A stretch of DNA of 64,000 bases from Paenibacillus kyungheensis. GTDB taxonomy: Bacteria > Bacillota > Bacilli > Paenibacillales > Paenibacillaceae. Positions within the stretch are counted from its first letter, which is position 1, and each line of letters starts with the position of its first letter. The notes under the pieces were generated by a model that was given only the letters and a program-made list of their open reading frames with translations, was not told where the DNA came from and ran no database searches. Where the stretch lies: positions 1,526,001 through 1,590,000 of the forward strand of contig NZ_CP117416.1 in the NCBI RefSeq assembly GCF_028606985.1, given 5' to 3'. The position numbers and the translations under genes were made by a program. Positions 53,661 to 62,806 of the stretch are shown in pieces.

Positions 53661-54878
53661 GTGGAATTTTCTTTTGCAGCAAGTGTGAGTCATATGCCTT
53701 CATTTTCGGTCAGGTCGATTGATAACAGGCAGCGTCGTGAATCATGGATTTCATTAGCTGAAGAATTACCAGCAGAAGAACTATTTCCGCTGGCACAATT
53801 AGGAGAAGCTGCTGGTGCTGTATTCTCAGCAGGGCCTCTTGTTCTTCAGTATGGAGAAGCCGCAGGTTCATTAGCTTTACGAAAATGGCTGAACACGCGC
53901 TGGCAAATCGATCAGAAATTGAATGTAGATCCTGAAGATATTTTGTTAACATCAGGCAGTCAGCAAACGATCGATTTGTTAGTGCGTATTTATGTCGATC
54001 GAGAAGATACAGTACTGGTAGAATCTCCGGCTTCGCCAGGGTGTCTGCAAGTGCTTCGATTACAAGGAGCAAATGTACTTCATGTAGATTGTGATGAAGA
54101 AGGAATGATTCCAGAAGATCTGGAGCGACTTATTGTAGCATATGGTCCTAAGCTACTGTGCGCTTCACCAAGCTTTGCGAATCCTACAGGAAGAGTATGG
54201 AGCTTGGAGCGTCGAAAAGCTATTCTAGAGCTCTGTAAGCGATATGAATTGTTAATCGCTGAAGACGATTCGTATGGAGATTTGCGTTATGGACTGGAGT
54301 CGGTTCGTTCTTTTCGCCGTCGTTATCCGAGTCTGTTTCAATTGGATCGGGAGCAAGGTGGGAATCATGTTCTGTATATTGGTTCATTTAGCAAAACTAT
54401 CGCTCCTGCATTGCGCGTAGGTTGGGCAGCAGGAGATCAACGTTTGATTGAAGTGATGTCAGCTGCCAAGCAAACAGCAGATTGGCAATCCAGTTCGATG
54501 AATCAGGCGATTTTATTGCGTTTATTACAATCGCCTCGCTTCAATTGGGATAATCATATTACAATGCTCAATCGCGAATATGAGATTCGTATTAAATTAA
54601 TGCTAGAATTGCTCAAACGTCCCAACTGGCAAGGAACTCAGGTAGATGTTCCTTCAGGCGGTATGTTTTTGTGGGCTGTTTTGCCGGATCAGTTAGATGG
54701 AGAAGAGTTACTTACACATGCTATGTCTAAAGGTGTCTCTTTTTTACCAGGAGCACGATGTTATGCAAGCGATGAAGGTAACAGTGCGATTCGTCTTAAC
54801 TTTACCCATCCTGGACGGGATGAGCTGTTATTAGGAATGAATCTTATTTCGGAGTGTATTGCTGAACTGCGCAGTTAA
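53661..54878 (+). CDS. PLP-dependent aminotransferase (2-aminoadipate / MocR-core type)
   Basis: 405 residues, fold type I. PLP Lys in YIGSFSKTIAPALRVGWAAG, with SGSQQTIDLLVR, SFANPTGRVWSLERR, EDDSYGDLRYG and IRLNFTHP conserved. It resembles the aminotransferase half of MocR regulators and LysN/2-aminoadipate transaminases, but there is no DNA-binding domain. GTG start at 53661 after AGGAGGC. Probably cotranscribed with the upstream orphan regulator. Its stop overlaps, tail to tail, with the next gene by four bases. Confidence 0.85.
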   Translation: MEFSFAASVSHMPSFSVRSIDNRQRRESWISLAEELPAEELFPLAQLGEAAGAVFSAGPLVLQYGEAAGSLALRKWLNTRWQIDQKLNVDPEDILLTSGSQQTIDLLVRIYVDREDTVLVESPASPGCLQVLRLQGANVLHVDCDEEGMIPEDLERLIVAYGPKLLCASPSFANPTGRVWSLERRKAILELCKRYELLIAEDDSYGDLRYGLESVRSFRRRYPSLFQLDREQGGNHVLYIGSFSKTIAPALRVGWAAGDQRLIEVMSAAKQTADWQSSSMNQAILLRLLQSPRFNWDNHITMLNREYEIRIKLMLELLKRPNWQGTQVDVPSGGMFLWAVLPDQLDGEELLTHAMSKGVSFLPGARCYASDEGNSAIRLNFTHPGRDELLLGMNLISECIAELRS

Positions 54879-55594
54879 AGCAACTTCTGATTCTCGATCA
54901 CATGAGCATATTGTTGTAGAGCCCGTATACCTGCTGGCGTCAATTGATAACTACCTCGTGCTACACGTTCAAACCAACCATAATAGTTGCGCTGCATAAT
55001 CGCTGCTGTACTACCGACACCACTTCGTTCCCGTAATTGTTGCGGGGATAAGTAAAGGTCAGTACCAAACGCAGAAGCGATGCGCAGCGCTTTTTCGCGA
55101 TAAGCGGTAATCAGAGGAGTTCCTGTACTGCCACCTAGATTGTAATCACCGCTACGTTCGGCGATTTCTTGTAACAGTCGTTGTTTGCGACTCCCGCGAC
55201 GTACTGATTTGGCAGGCTTGGAAGACACTATTGGACTACATAATATTTCTACAAATGGAGCTTTTGTTTTGTACAACGTCACTACAATCAATCCTAATCC
55301 TAGACGCTGACATAGTTCAGTAATCTCACGCCAACGCTGATTATGAGCTCCTTTTTTGGCGCGATTTTTTTCTACAGCTAGATATACATTGGAACTGAGC
55401 TTCAGCCGTTCGATACCTTGAAGCAGTAGTGCAATATTGAATGTTTTTTTGATTTCGATAATAAGGGGTTCATGATCTTGTTCTCGTATGCCTACTAGAT
55501 CACAATGTTTAACCTCACTTTTGATATCATACCCCTGAGCAGTGAAAAATTGTTTGATCGGAAGATACAGTTCGGTTTCTCGTTGTACAGCCAC
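54875..55594 (-). CDS. DUF2161 family PD-(D/E)XK phosphodiesterase-like protein
   Basis: 239 residues. The N-terminal 90 carry a nuclease-like core: ELYLPIKQFF, then CDLVGI, then PLIIEIKKTF, giving Asp...Glu-x-Lys as in PD-(D/E)XK enzymes. The C-terminal 60 residues look like a winged helix (GWFERVARGSYQLTPAGIRALQQYA). The substrate is unknown. The family is recognised from the motif pattern; enzyme activity is not established. Tail-to-tail overlap with the aminotransferase gene leaves no room for a terminator between them. Confidence 0.78.
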   Translation of the reverse strand: MAVQRETELYLPIKQFFTAQGYDIKSEVKHCDLVGIREQDHEPLIIEIKKTFNIALLLQGIERLKLSSNVYLAVEKNRAKKGAHNQRWREITELCQRLGLGLIVVTLYKTKAPFVEILCSPIVSSKPAKSVRRGSRKQRLLQEIAERSGDYNLGGSTGTPLITAYREKALRIASAFGTDLYLSPQQLRERSGVGSTAAIMQRNYYGWFERVARGSYQLTPAGIRALQQYAHVIENQKLL

Positions 55595-55863
55595 AATATT
55601 CTCTCCTTTAGATAGGTATATCTTATATCTATGTCATAGTACTTGTATTCACTGTTATGTTCGAAAGTATAGCATAGCAGGATAATAACATAGAAGTCAT
55701 GAAGCAGAAGAGATCGAATAATAGTACGTTTACAAATCGATTGTTCATTAATGTTACACATAAAGATACAACTAACACTTTCAATTGGCTATATTTTACA
55801 ATAAAAGGTAAAATACGAATAAATATATGTGTATGTATTAGAGAGAAAGAGGGGATGTCAAGC

Positions 55864-56919
55864 ATGATCGAAGTATCTGCACAACGACAGCAACAACTTC
55901 AATATATTGGCTTGAAAGAAGCTGACTTGCAATTACTGCATCAACATTATGATTTATTTGTGAAAGTGGTCGATGAGGTTGTTGATCAATTCTACAATCA
56001 TATAGAGCAATATCCGGTATTACATGATATTATTCAGCAAGCTGGTTCTACGATAGATCGTCTCAAACAAACACAGCGTGATTATTGGATTTCATTAGCA
56101 TCTGGAACGATAGATGAATCTTTTATCGAGCAAAGGTTAAAGATTGGTCGTATTCATTCACGAATAGGGCTTAATTCTGATTATTATCTAGGGACTTATA
56201 TGACCTATACCAATATTGCAACGGTTGTATTAGAGCGCGAATTGCCAGATCAATGGATAAAAGTGCTACATGCTCTGACCAAAATGTTCAATTTAGATTC
56301 GCAACTAGTGCTTGAAGCTTACGGTGAAAGAGAGCAGTATCGTATTCAAGAAATGGCGAATCAAAAGCAACATATGTTAACAGCTGTAACCGAAGCGGTA
56401 AATCAGATGAGCGAAATGATCGTTAAATTAAATGATAATGCAAGAGTGATCTCACAATCAGCAGATCAAATGGCACAGTCCCAAGAAAGTTCACTACAAC
56501 AGATGGACGAGTTAGGTTATGAGGTCAAAGAAATCAGCAAAGTGGGTACAGTTATGCGTGAGATTTCTGAACAGACCCATCTATTAGGTCTTAATGCTTC
56601 GATTGAAGCGGCTCATGCTGGTGAATATGGAAGAGGATTCAGTATTGTAGCGCAGGAAGTAAGAAAGTTAGCAGGATCGTCTCAGAATGCATTACAAGAT
56701 ATCAGTATGACTTTGAAAGTGATCATGACCAAGCTTGATCAAGTGCAATCTGAATTTGGTAAAAATGTAGAATGGTCACGCCATCAAGCAGGGCGTTCTC
56801 AAGAATTGGCGGCTTTTGCAGATATGATCCAACAAGTAGCTTATGAATTAGAACAATTACAACATACAGAGACTATAGATTCCACAGTTGTAGTAGGGAC
56901 ACATGCGAACCCTAAATGA
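55864..56919 (+). CDS. Soluble globin-coupled sensor with short methyl-accepting domain (HemAT-like)
   Basis: 351 residues. Residues 8-165 form a sensor globin; the proximal haem His is most likely His98 in [14 protein letters not shown] short linker leads to a methyl-accepting signalling tip ([38 protein letters not shown], about 238-275). There is no transmembrane helix or HAMP, and the signalling part is about 80 residues shorter than in Bacillus HemAT (432). It should sense oxygen and signal to CheA, if the shortened helix bundle still couples. ATG 55864 has GAGGGG nine bases upstream; longer readings have none. Confidence 0.88.
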   Translation: MIEVSAQRQQQLQYIGLKEADLQLLHQHYDLFVKVVDEVVDQFYNHIEQYPVLHDIIQQAGSTIDRLKQTQRDYWISLASGTIDESFIEQRLKIGRIHSRIGLNSDYYLGTYMTYTNIATVVLERELPDQWIKVLHALTKMFNLDSQLVLEAYGEREQYRIQEMANQKQHMLTAVTEAVNQMSEMIVKLNDNARVISQSADQMAQSQESSLQQMDELGYEVKEISKVGTVMREISEQTHLLGLNASIEAAHAGEYGRGFSIVAQEVRKLAGSSQNALQDISMTLKVIMTKLDQVQSEFGKNVEWSRHQAGRSQELAAFADMIQQVAYELEQLQHTETIDSTVVVGTHANPK

Positions 56920-56965
56920 TCTTGAAAAAGGCTTAAAATTAATTGCAAATAAAAAACATAAGTTC

Positions 56966-56993
56966 TTTGACATTTCGATATAACGGTGTATAA
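56966..56993 (+). promoter_or_regulatory. Strong sigma-A promoter for rpmE2
   Basis: Perfect TTGACA (56966-56971), 16 bases, perfect TATAAT (56988-56993). I do not see a convincing Zur box. Confidence 0.8.
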
Positions 56994-57034
56994 TAAGAAA
57001 AGTGCGATTAATTTTATGAACGAAGGTGATACTC

Positions 57035-57283
57035 ATGAAAAAAGAAGGACATCCTAAATTCCAACAAGCTATTTTTCTTGATCCAAGTTGCGGATATAAG
57101 TTCCTGAGTGGAACAACTAAAACTTCCGGCGAAACTATGGAATGGGAAGATGGCAACACTTATCAAGTGATTCGCGTTGATACTAGTTCTGCTTCTCACC
57201 CGTTTTACACTGGTAAACAAAGAAACGCAGACATCGGTGGCCGCGTAGACAAGTTCAACAAAAAATACGGCTTGAAAAACTAA
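57035..57283 (+). CDS. rpmE2: Ribosomal protein L31 type B
   Basis: 82 residues. It lacks the CxxC zinc pair of type A L31 and has the type B features [16 protein letters not shown] and [29 protein letters not shown]. In Bacillus the type B form (YtiA) replaces zinc-containing L31 when zinc is short. ATG 57035 follows AAGGTGA. Confidence 0.95.
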   Translation: MKKEGHPKFQQAIFLDPSCGYKFLSGTTKTSGETMEWEDGNTYQVIRVDTSSASHPFYTGKQRNADIGGRVDKFNKKYGLKN

Positions 57284-57336
57284 GACGTAAGTTGAGCGAA
57301 ATTTCAAAACGTTTTCGAACTGTTTTGAACCGTCAT

Positions 57337-57388
57337 AAAAAGCGTACCTGTTCGTATCCTAGGATATGAATATGGTACGCTTTTTTTG
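57337..57388. terminator. Bidirectional terminator, rpmE2 / MBL gene
   Basis: AAAAAGCGTACC (57337-) pairs with GGTACGCTTTTT; the inner ATCCTAGGAT (57354-57367 region) extends the stem. Runs of A and T flank it. Confidence 0.92.
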
Positions 57389-57474
57389 TTGTCTTTTTAC
57401 TACAAACGAATAATAGAAGATGATATTCGATGATCATGTTCAAGCATAGCCTTTCCCATGATCATCGCTGTCAC

Positions 57475-58797
57475 TCAAAATTGTATTTTGTCTTGTGGAA
57501 GTAAAGAATGTATCCGGTGAAAGCCTTCTTGTTCTAATCGTAATGCAAGTCCATCGGTACGTGACTTGGTAGCATGGACGAGTAGAGCAGGTGGGCTTTT
57601 GAGATCGAGTAGCATACGCCTTACATCAGGTAGCCCTTGATGGACTTTGTAGCGTACGTAATAGACTTTACACCCTTCTCGCTCGGTATCAAGCAATAGT
57701 CTGCGTCCAAAGCACCCATGAGCCAGATGACCTGTAAAAATCACCGCATTATGTTCATTGTGAGCGATTCGTTCATAATGTTGCTGAGCTTTGACCGATT
57801 GCATCATTCCATCATCGGTAAATAAAATAAACGATGTGTATTGCGTAGGCAGTTTATTACGAGATTGTTCATCCTCCATCACATACAAATACGGATGTTG
57901 TAGCAAACGTTCTATTCGTGCGCATGCTTGAGCATGAAGCCAGTAGGTATCTGTAGTGAAAGAACGCAAATTATTTAGTAAGCCCGCTTCCACAAGCAAT
58001 GGCGTATCAGGATACTCTTCACTTGCCCACAATATCAATTCTTGCCCTCGTCCATACACAGGAACAGGAAGCATAACTGCTCCTTGTTGCCGGAGCGTCT
58101 CATCGATATGCCTTTTTAGTTGAGTTAGCTTATTATCTTGATGATCAGGATCAACGCCATATGCAGCATCTATGATCGCTATATCCAGATCAGGTATAAT
58201 ACCCGGAATTGTTTGCGTTTTCGAAATTAATCGTGTCTGGTGCAGTGGACGATCTGCGGCTAACAACTGCGATTCAGACGTATAATCTCCTGAAAAGAAA
58301 ATATACTTATCATGCCAGCACAGTGCCAGCCAGATCGAACCCGGTAAATGACCTGCTCGTCCCCAACATACATCAAGATGGGGCAACAAAGGGCTCCAGC
58401 TCCCCGGTGGGACAATATCTTCTAAATAACGAAATTGGATACGTTGTTGATCTTCGTCATCATACGGACGTGTTGCCGAGCGGTGATCGGTATACCTTTT
58501 CCATGCTTCAAAATAAGCAGGTAATTGTCCAACCGTTGCCCGGGTTGTCCAGACCTCGCCGGTATAACCATGCTTATACAATAAAGGTAGAGCGATACAA
58601 TGATCTTCATGAGCGTGAGACAAAAAAACAGTTTGCAGACTGGCGACCATTTCATCGATATCAGGTGTGATCGGATATTGTCCGTCGCCTTCTTTTTTGA
58701 CACCATAATCCAGCAATAGACTTTGCTCCCCCTGTTGGAGTAGATAGCTGGATCGACCATGTTCACCTGCGCCACCAAGTATAGTAAGTTCCATCAT
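57475..58797 (-). CDS. Metallo-beta-lactamase/beta-CASP hydrolase, nuclease-like
   Basis: 440 residues. MBL zinc motifs: LSHAHEDH, GRAGHLPGS and FFSGDYTS. Downstream come beta-CASP-like elements: Asp in DIAIIDAAYG, His in VIFTGHLAHG and His in LLVHATKSRTDG. This is the pattern of RNase J/CPSF-73-like nucleases, though shorter than RNase J (about 555) and lacking its C-terminal domain. Its ATG overlaps the stop of the ABC permease gene by four bases, so it is the last gene of the transporter operon and translationally coupled, an unusual pairing. Confidence 0.85.
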   Translation of the reverse strand: MMELTILGGAGEHGRSSYLLQQGEQSLLLDYGVKKEGDGQYPITPDIDEMVASLQTVFLSHAHEDHCIALPLLYKHGYTGEVWTTRATVGQLPAYFEAWKRYTDHRSATRPYDDEDQQRIQFRYLEDIVPPGSWSPLLPHLDVCWGRAGHLPGSIWLALCWHDKYIFFSGDYTSESQLLAADRPLHQTRLISKTQTIPGIIPDLDIAIIDAAYGVDPDHQDNKLTQLKRHIDETLRQQGAVMLPVPVYGRGQELILWASEEYPDTPLLVEAGLLNNLRSFTTDTYWLHAQACARIERLLQHPYLYVMEDEQSRNKLPTQYTSFILFTDDGMMQSVKAQQHYERIAHNEHNAVIFTGHLAHGCFGRRLLLDTEREGCKVYYVRYKVHQGLPDVRRMLLDLKSPPALLVHATKSRTDGLALRLEQEGFHRIHSLLPQDKIQF

Positions 58798-60482
58798 GAT
58801 AATTGCTGCTTCCGATAAGCAGGTAGTGTCTGTAACATCAGTAGCAAGATTGTCGTAATCCCCACTGAAACTACAGCCATCGCCATACCCATTGAGACAG
58901 CACCTTGTTCAAATTGAGCGAAAATATAAGTTGCCGAAGTCTGCATAGATGGTGGCAAAATCAACAGGGAAGCCACCAACTCGCGATTCGCAATCGTAAA
59001 GGTCATTGTCCAACCTGCGATCATACCCGGAATCAGCAGTGGCAGTAAAATCCGCCGAAATACATACAATGGACGACCACCAGAAATTGCACCCGCTTGT
59101 AATAAAATAGGATCAATCTGCCCGTTATTGGCTTTGACATATTGTAAAGTGTACGGCAAAAATAAAATAATATATGTTAGTACAACCATACCGTATGAAT
59201 TGTAAAGAGGGATGGGCATCCATGGAGAATTCCAGAATAAGATTAATCCCACCACAATAACAATACCGGGTACGGTATTAGGCATTAAGCTCAAAAGATC
59301 GATCCATTTTTGTGACCATCGTTTGCCATATCCTACTTTCAGCGCTAAAAACGTACCGATCAGTACAGCAATAGTCGCAGCTAAAAGTGAAAGTGTAAAG
59401 CTATTAATCAGTGCTTCCATACTTTCAGAACCCCAGCTTAATAAGTCGCTATAATGCTGTAATGTAAAATTACCCATCGCCAGCCCTGTTCCGCGCAAGC
59501 GTAATAAAGATGCTGTAATCACAGAAAAGTAAGGAATCCCGATAGATGTAATCAGCAATATCCCGATATACAACCAGCAGATAATACCGCTCCAGCCTCG
59601 TAACGAATACTTTTTGCTACGGACTCCTTTACCACCTGTTAAGCGATAAGAATAGCGACTGCTTAATATACTCTGGATATACCACATCAATAAGCAAGCT
59701 GTTAACAGCAAAGAAGCCAGTGAAGTTGCTTTACCAAAATCTATCGGCCAGCTAGAGATATATTTATGAATCTCAGAAGTCATCACATAAAAGCCGATTT
59801 TGCGACCGAATGTAGCAGGTGTACCAAATTCAGCAATCGTTTTGACAAAAATCAATAATGCACCCATCGCATAACTGGATAATAGCAACGGCAAAATGAT
59901 GCGTCGGAACCGATAGCTAAATGAAGCACCATGTACAGAAGCAGCTTCTTCTGTGCTTCCGCCAATCTGTTCTAACGTATTGCGAAGAATAAGATATAGA
60001 AATGGAAATAGGTGCAGACTCATAATCATCACCATACCGCCAAAGCTGAAAAAAGCAGGTGTGATAGTTGCTGAAGCAGGCAATAATTGCTCCATATAAC
60101 CGTTCTTTTGCATAAATAACATCCAACCCATCGAACCGATATAAGGTGGGGTCATAAAAGGAATTAAAAAAACAACATCTAACCAGCGTTGTCTACCAAT
60201 CGCTGTTTTGGCCATCATCCAAGCTAAAGGAAGAGCTAGAACAGTCGTCGCGATAATAACGCAACAGCCTAGCCATAATGTACTGAACATGACCGACGTA
60301 AGATCACTTTGACCAAGCAGACGTAAAGGAGCCATAAGATCAATCACACCATTTTGTTCAATCGCTGTTCGAAAAATCATCAGAAGCGGAAATAGAATTA
60401 GTACGGCGAGCAGCAAAAATGCCGCAGCCGTACTGATTTTTTGATAGGAGAATAAAGTTTGGTTGGTCTTTGTTTTCATCAT
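58794..60482 (-). CDS. Iron(III)-type ABC transporter permease, fused double-domain
   Basis: About 562 residues with 12 predicted transmembrane helices in two similar halves, each holding an inner-membrane permease loop (EEAASVHGASFSYRFRRIILPLL near 210; LLQAGAISGGRPLYVFRRILLPLLIPG near 480). FbpB- and ThiP-type permeases have this fused form. The start is taken as one of two adjacent ATGs at 60482/60479, 11 bases after the binding-protein stop, with GTGGTGAT upstream. The substrate could be ferric iron, thiamine-like or phosphonate; the sequence does not decide. Confidence 0.88.
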   Translation of the reverse strand: MMKTKTNQTLFSYQKISTAAAFLLLAVLILFPLLMIFRTAIEQNGVIDLMAPLRLLGQSDLTSVMFSTLWLGCCVIIATTVLALPLAWMMAKTAIGRQRWLDVVFLIPFMTPPYIGSMGWMLFMQKNGYMEQLLPASATITPAFFSFGGMVMIMSLHLFPFLYLILRNTLEQIGGSTEEAASVHGASFSYRFRRIILPLLLSSYAMGALLIFVKTIAEFGTPATFGRKIGFYVMTSEIHKYISSWPIDFGKATSLASLLLTACLLMWYIQSILSSRYSYRLTGGKGVRSKKYSLRGWSGIICWLYIGILLITSIGIPYFSVITASLLRLRGTGLAMGNFTLQHYSDLLSWGSESMEALINSFTLSLLAATIAVLIGTFLALKVGYGKRWSQKWIDLLSLMPNTVPGIVIVVGLILFWNSPWMPIPLYNSYGMVVLTYIILFLPYTLQYVKANNGQIDPILLQAGAISGGRPLYVFRRILLPLLIPGMIAGWTMTFTIANRELVASLLILPPSMQTSATYIFAQFEQGAVSMGMAMAVVSVGITTILLLMLQTLPAYRKQQLS

Positions 60483-60493
60483 AGGATCACCAC

Positions 60494-61528
60494 TTATTTG
60501 TATAGGTTCGTAAATTTGGTTGTTGTTTCTTCGCTGTGTTCGCCCATCCAGTCCCATTTCACAGGATATGTTGGAATGTCGTTCAGGTTTGTACGATTGT
60601 CAGCCGTAATATCGGTTCTACCTGGCAATAGATAAGCACTGGTTACCATTTGTTGTGCTTCATCTGACAGCAGATAATCGATAAATTGTTTGGCTTGATC
60701 GGCATGTTGGCTTGTTTTGATAATGGCTGCTGGACGAGGGCTAATGACTGTGCCTTCTTTTGGATAGACGATATCAACAGGTTCACCATCTGCTTTGGCT
60801 TTGTACGCCATATAATCGACACCAGCGGCTACAGCTGATTTGGCACCAGTGATAACAGGATCAAGCGCTTCTTGATTGGCTCCTGCGATCGCAACCCCAT
60901 TTTGCTTATACTGTTCAAATAATGACCAGCCTTTATCACCTTCAGCACTTAAATAACCGGTAATAAAATCAAGTGCAGAACCAGATAATGAAGGATCAGG
61001 AATATTGACTTTGTCTTTCCATTCAGGCTTCGCTAGGTCTGCCCATGATGTCGGTGGAGTCGTTACTTGTTTAGTGTTATATACAATACCTAATGCAGAT
61101 GCACTGTAGCTAAAATATTTGCCATCTGTATCTGACCAGTCTTTGACCAATTTATCGTGATTCACTGCTTCTGGATAAGCAAGCGTCATATCTTGTTTGG
61201 CTAAAGCTTGCATCGATGGAAGAGAAGCAAGTACAACCACATCAACTACAGGATTTGCTTTTTCAGCTTCCATACGAGAAAGAATCTTGCCTGTAGTGCC
61301 CTGAAACATTTCTACTTTGATACCTGTTTTGGCTTCAAAACCTGCTTGAATTTTTTTGGCTAATCCTTCAGGGCCTGCACTATAGACAACAAGTGTACCC
61401 GCATCTTTGGTAGGTGATTGTGCTGAACCGGATGCGCCTGTAGAAGTGCTACAACCTGCAAGCGTAGTTCCTAAGATTGCTGTTAGAGCAAGTAAACTTC
61501 CTTTTTGCCACAATTGATTCCATTTCAT
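60494..61528 (-). CDS. ABC transporter substrate-binding lipoprotein (iron/phosphonate type)
   Basis: 344 residues. Signal peptide with lipobox TLAGC (Cys about 26), a Ser/Gly-rich linker, then a type II periplasmic-binding fold: LVVYSAGPEGLAKKIQAGFEAKTGIKVEMFQGTTGKILSRMEAEK and later AAIIKTSQHADQAKQFIDYLLSDEAQQ. It resembles FbpA and 2-aminoethylphosphonate-binding proteins. Paired FbpA iron-site tyrosines are not obvious. AGGAGG precedes its ATG. Confidence 0.9.
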   Translation of the reverse strand: MKWNQLWQKGSLLALTAILGTTLAGCSTSTGASGSAQSPTKDAGTLVVYSAGPEGLAKKIQAGFEAKTGIKVEMFQGTTGKILSRMEAEKANPVVDVVVLASLPSMQALAKQDMTLAYPEAVNHDKLVKDWSDTDGKYFSYSASALGIVYNTKQVTTPPTSWADLAKPEWKDKVNIPDPSLSGSALDFITGYLSAEGDKGWSLFEQYKQNGVAIAGANQEALDPVITGAKSAVAAGVDYMAYKAKADGEPVDIVYPKEGTVISPRPAAIIKTSQHADQAKQFIDYLLSDEAQQMVTSAYLLPGRTDITADNRTNLNDIPTYPVKWDWMGEHSEETTTKFTNLYK

Positions 61529-61605
61529 TATTTATTCCTCCTAAAGTGGTTGAGTCCATATTTGAATTAAAAGTCTAGCTGATAAAAGGGGATCAAGATC
61601 ATCGG

Positions 61606-62589
61606 TTAGACAGGGACGGGATTCAGTGTATGAACATGGTGTGCTGAAATATAAATAGTGACCGATTCACCCACAGTCATGCGTTCATCTTGATAAGCTG
61701 TCCATAGACGTTCTTCACCCATATCCAATAGAATCTCATAACGATCGCCCATATAACTGACCTGCTTGATCATTCCGGTATGTATATGTTCATCAGGAGA
61801 ATGATTGCTGTACCAGCGGATATGCTCAGGACGAACCATCTGATGACCGTTATCGATCCAGTTGGAATGACCAATAAAGCGAGCGACAAATGGATGAGAA
61901 GGCTGTTGATAAATTTGCTCTGGTGTTCCACGCTGTAAAATAGACCCTGACTGCATCACAATAATTTCATCTGACATCGCCATCGCTTCTGTCTGATCAT
62001 GAGTCACATAGAGAGCAGTGACGCCTAATTGCTGTACCAGATTCATTAATTCGGTTCGCATTTCATCACGCAAAATCGCATCCAATGCACTGAGCGGTTC
62101 ATCGAATAAAATTAATCGCGGTTGCATCACGATCGCTCTAGCAAAAGCGACACGTTGTTGTTGTCCACCAGAAAGTTGATGCGGATAGCGTTGTTCCATC
62201 CCTTGCAAACGAACTTGTTCCAGTGCTGTGAGCACACGTGCTTTAATATCTTTTTTCTGACCGGAAGCTCGTAGACTGAAAGCTACATTTTCAAAAACTG
62301 TTAAATGAGGCCATAGTGCAAACTCTTGAAAGACCATCCCGAATCCCCGGCGATGTGGAGGTACATTTTTACGTTGCTTGGAAGAATACAAAATATCGTT
62401 TGCTATTCGTAATTCTCCTTGATCCGGTGTCTCTAGTCCGGCGATCATGCGTAACAATGTCGTTTTGCCACAACCGGAAGGCCCCAGTAATGTGGTGAAT
62501 TTGCCAGAAGCGATCACAAGATCAGTCGCTTGCAAAGCTTGTACACCTTCAAAAGATTTGCTGATGCCTTGAATCGTTAATGCTGTCAT
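61606..62589 (-). CDS. ABC transporter ATPase (Fbp/Pot type) with TOBE domain
   Basis: 327 residues. Walker A LLGPSGCGKTT, Q loop FQEFALWPH, signature LSGGQQQRVAFARAI, Walker B LILFDEPLSALD, and switch His in YVTHDQTEA. The C-terminal 90 residues form a TOBE-like regulatory domain. ATG 62589 follows AGGTGG at nine bases; the earlier in-frame ATG at 62601 overlaps that site. It is the first gene of the operon ATPase-binding protein-permease-MBL, divergent from a LysR gene. Confidence 0.92.
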   Translation of the reverse strand: MTALTIQGISKSFEGVQALQATDLVIASGKFTTLLGPSGCGKTTLLRMIAGLETPDQGELRIANDILYSSKQRKNVPPHRRGFGMVFQEFALWPHLTVFENVAFSLRASGQKKDIKARVLTALEQVRLQGMEQRYPHQLSGGQQQRVAFARAIVMQPRLILFDEPLSALDAILRDEMRTELMNLVQQLGVTALYVTHDQTEAMAMSDEIIVMQSGSILQRGTPEQIYQQPSHPFVARFIGHSNWIDNGHQMVRPEHIRWYSNHSPDEHIHTGMIKQVSYMGDRYEILLDMGEERLWTAYQDERMTVGESVTIYISAHHVHTLNPVPV

Positions 62590-62806
62590 TGTGTATTCCA
62601 CCTATCTTTGACGCTTGTTCATTGGCATACATAAAGATGTATCATTGCTGCCCTGAACTACTTTCTATACGTAGTATATCTGCTCAATTTGCACGGGGTA
62701 TGTGGGGAATGTAAACGCAACATTAAGTTTTTAGTGTGTTCCTTTTGACAATCATCGAATGTTTCTATGGTACGGTGAAAGAAAAGCAGTTACAGGGGGT
62801 TCATCA

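Noticed and set aside
57016-57057. Short ORF starting at ATG 57016 over the rpmE2 start
   Set aside because: Thirteen codons in another frame with no ribosome site; the rpmE2 ATG at 57035 has AAGGTGA.
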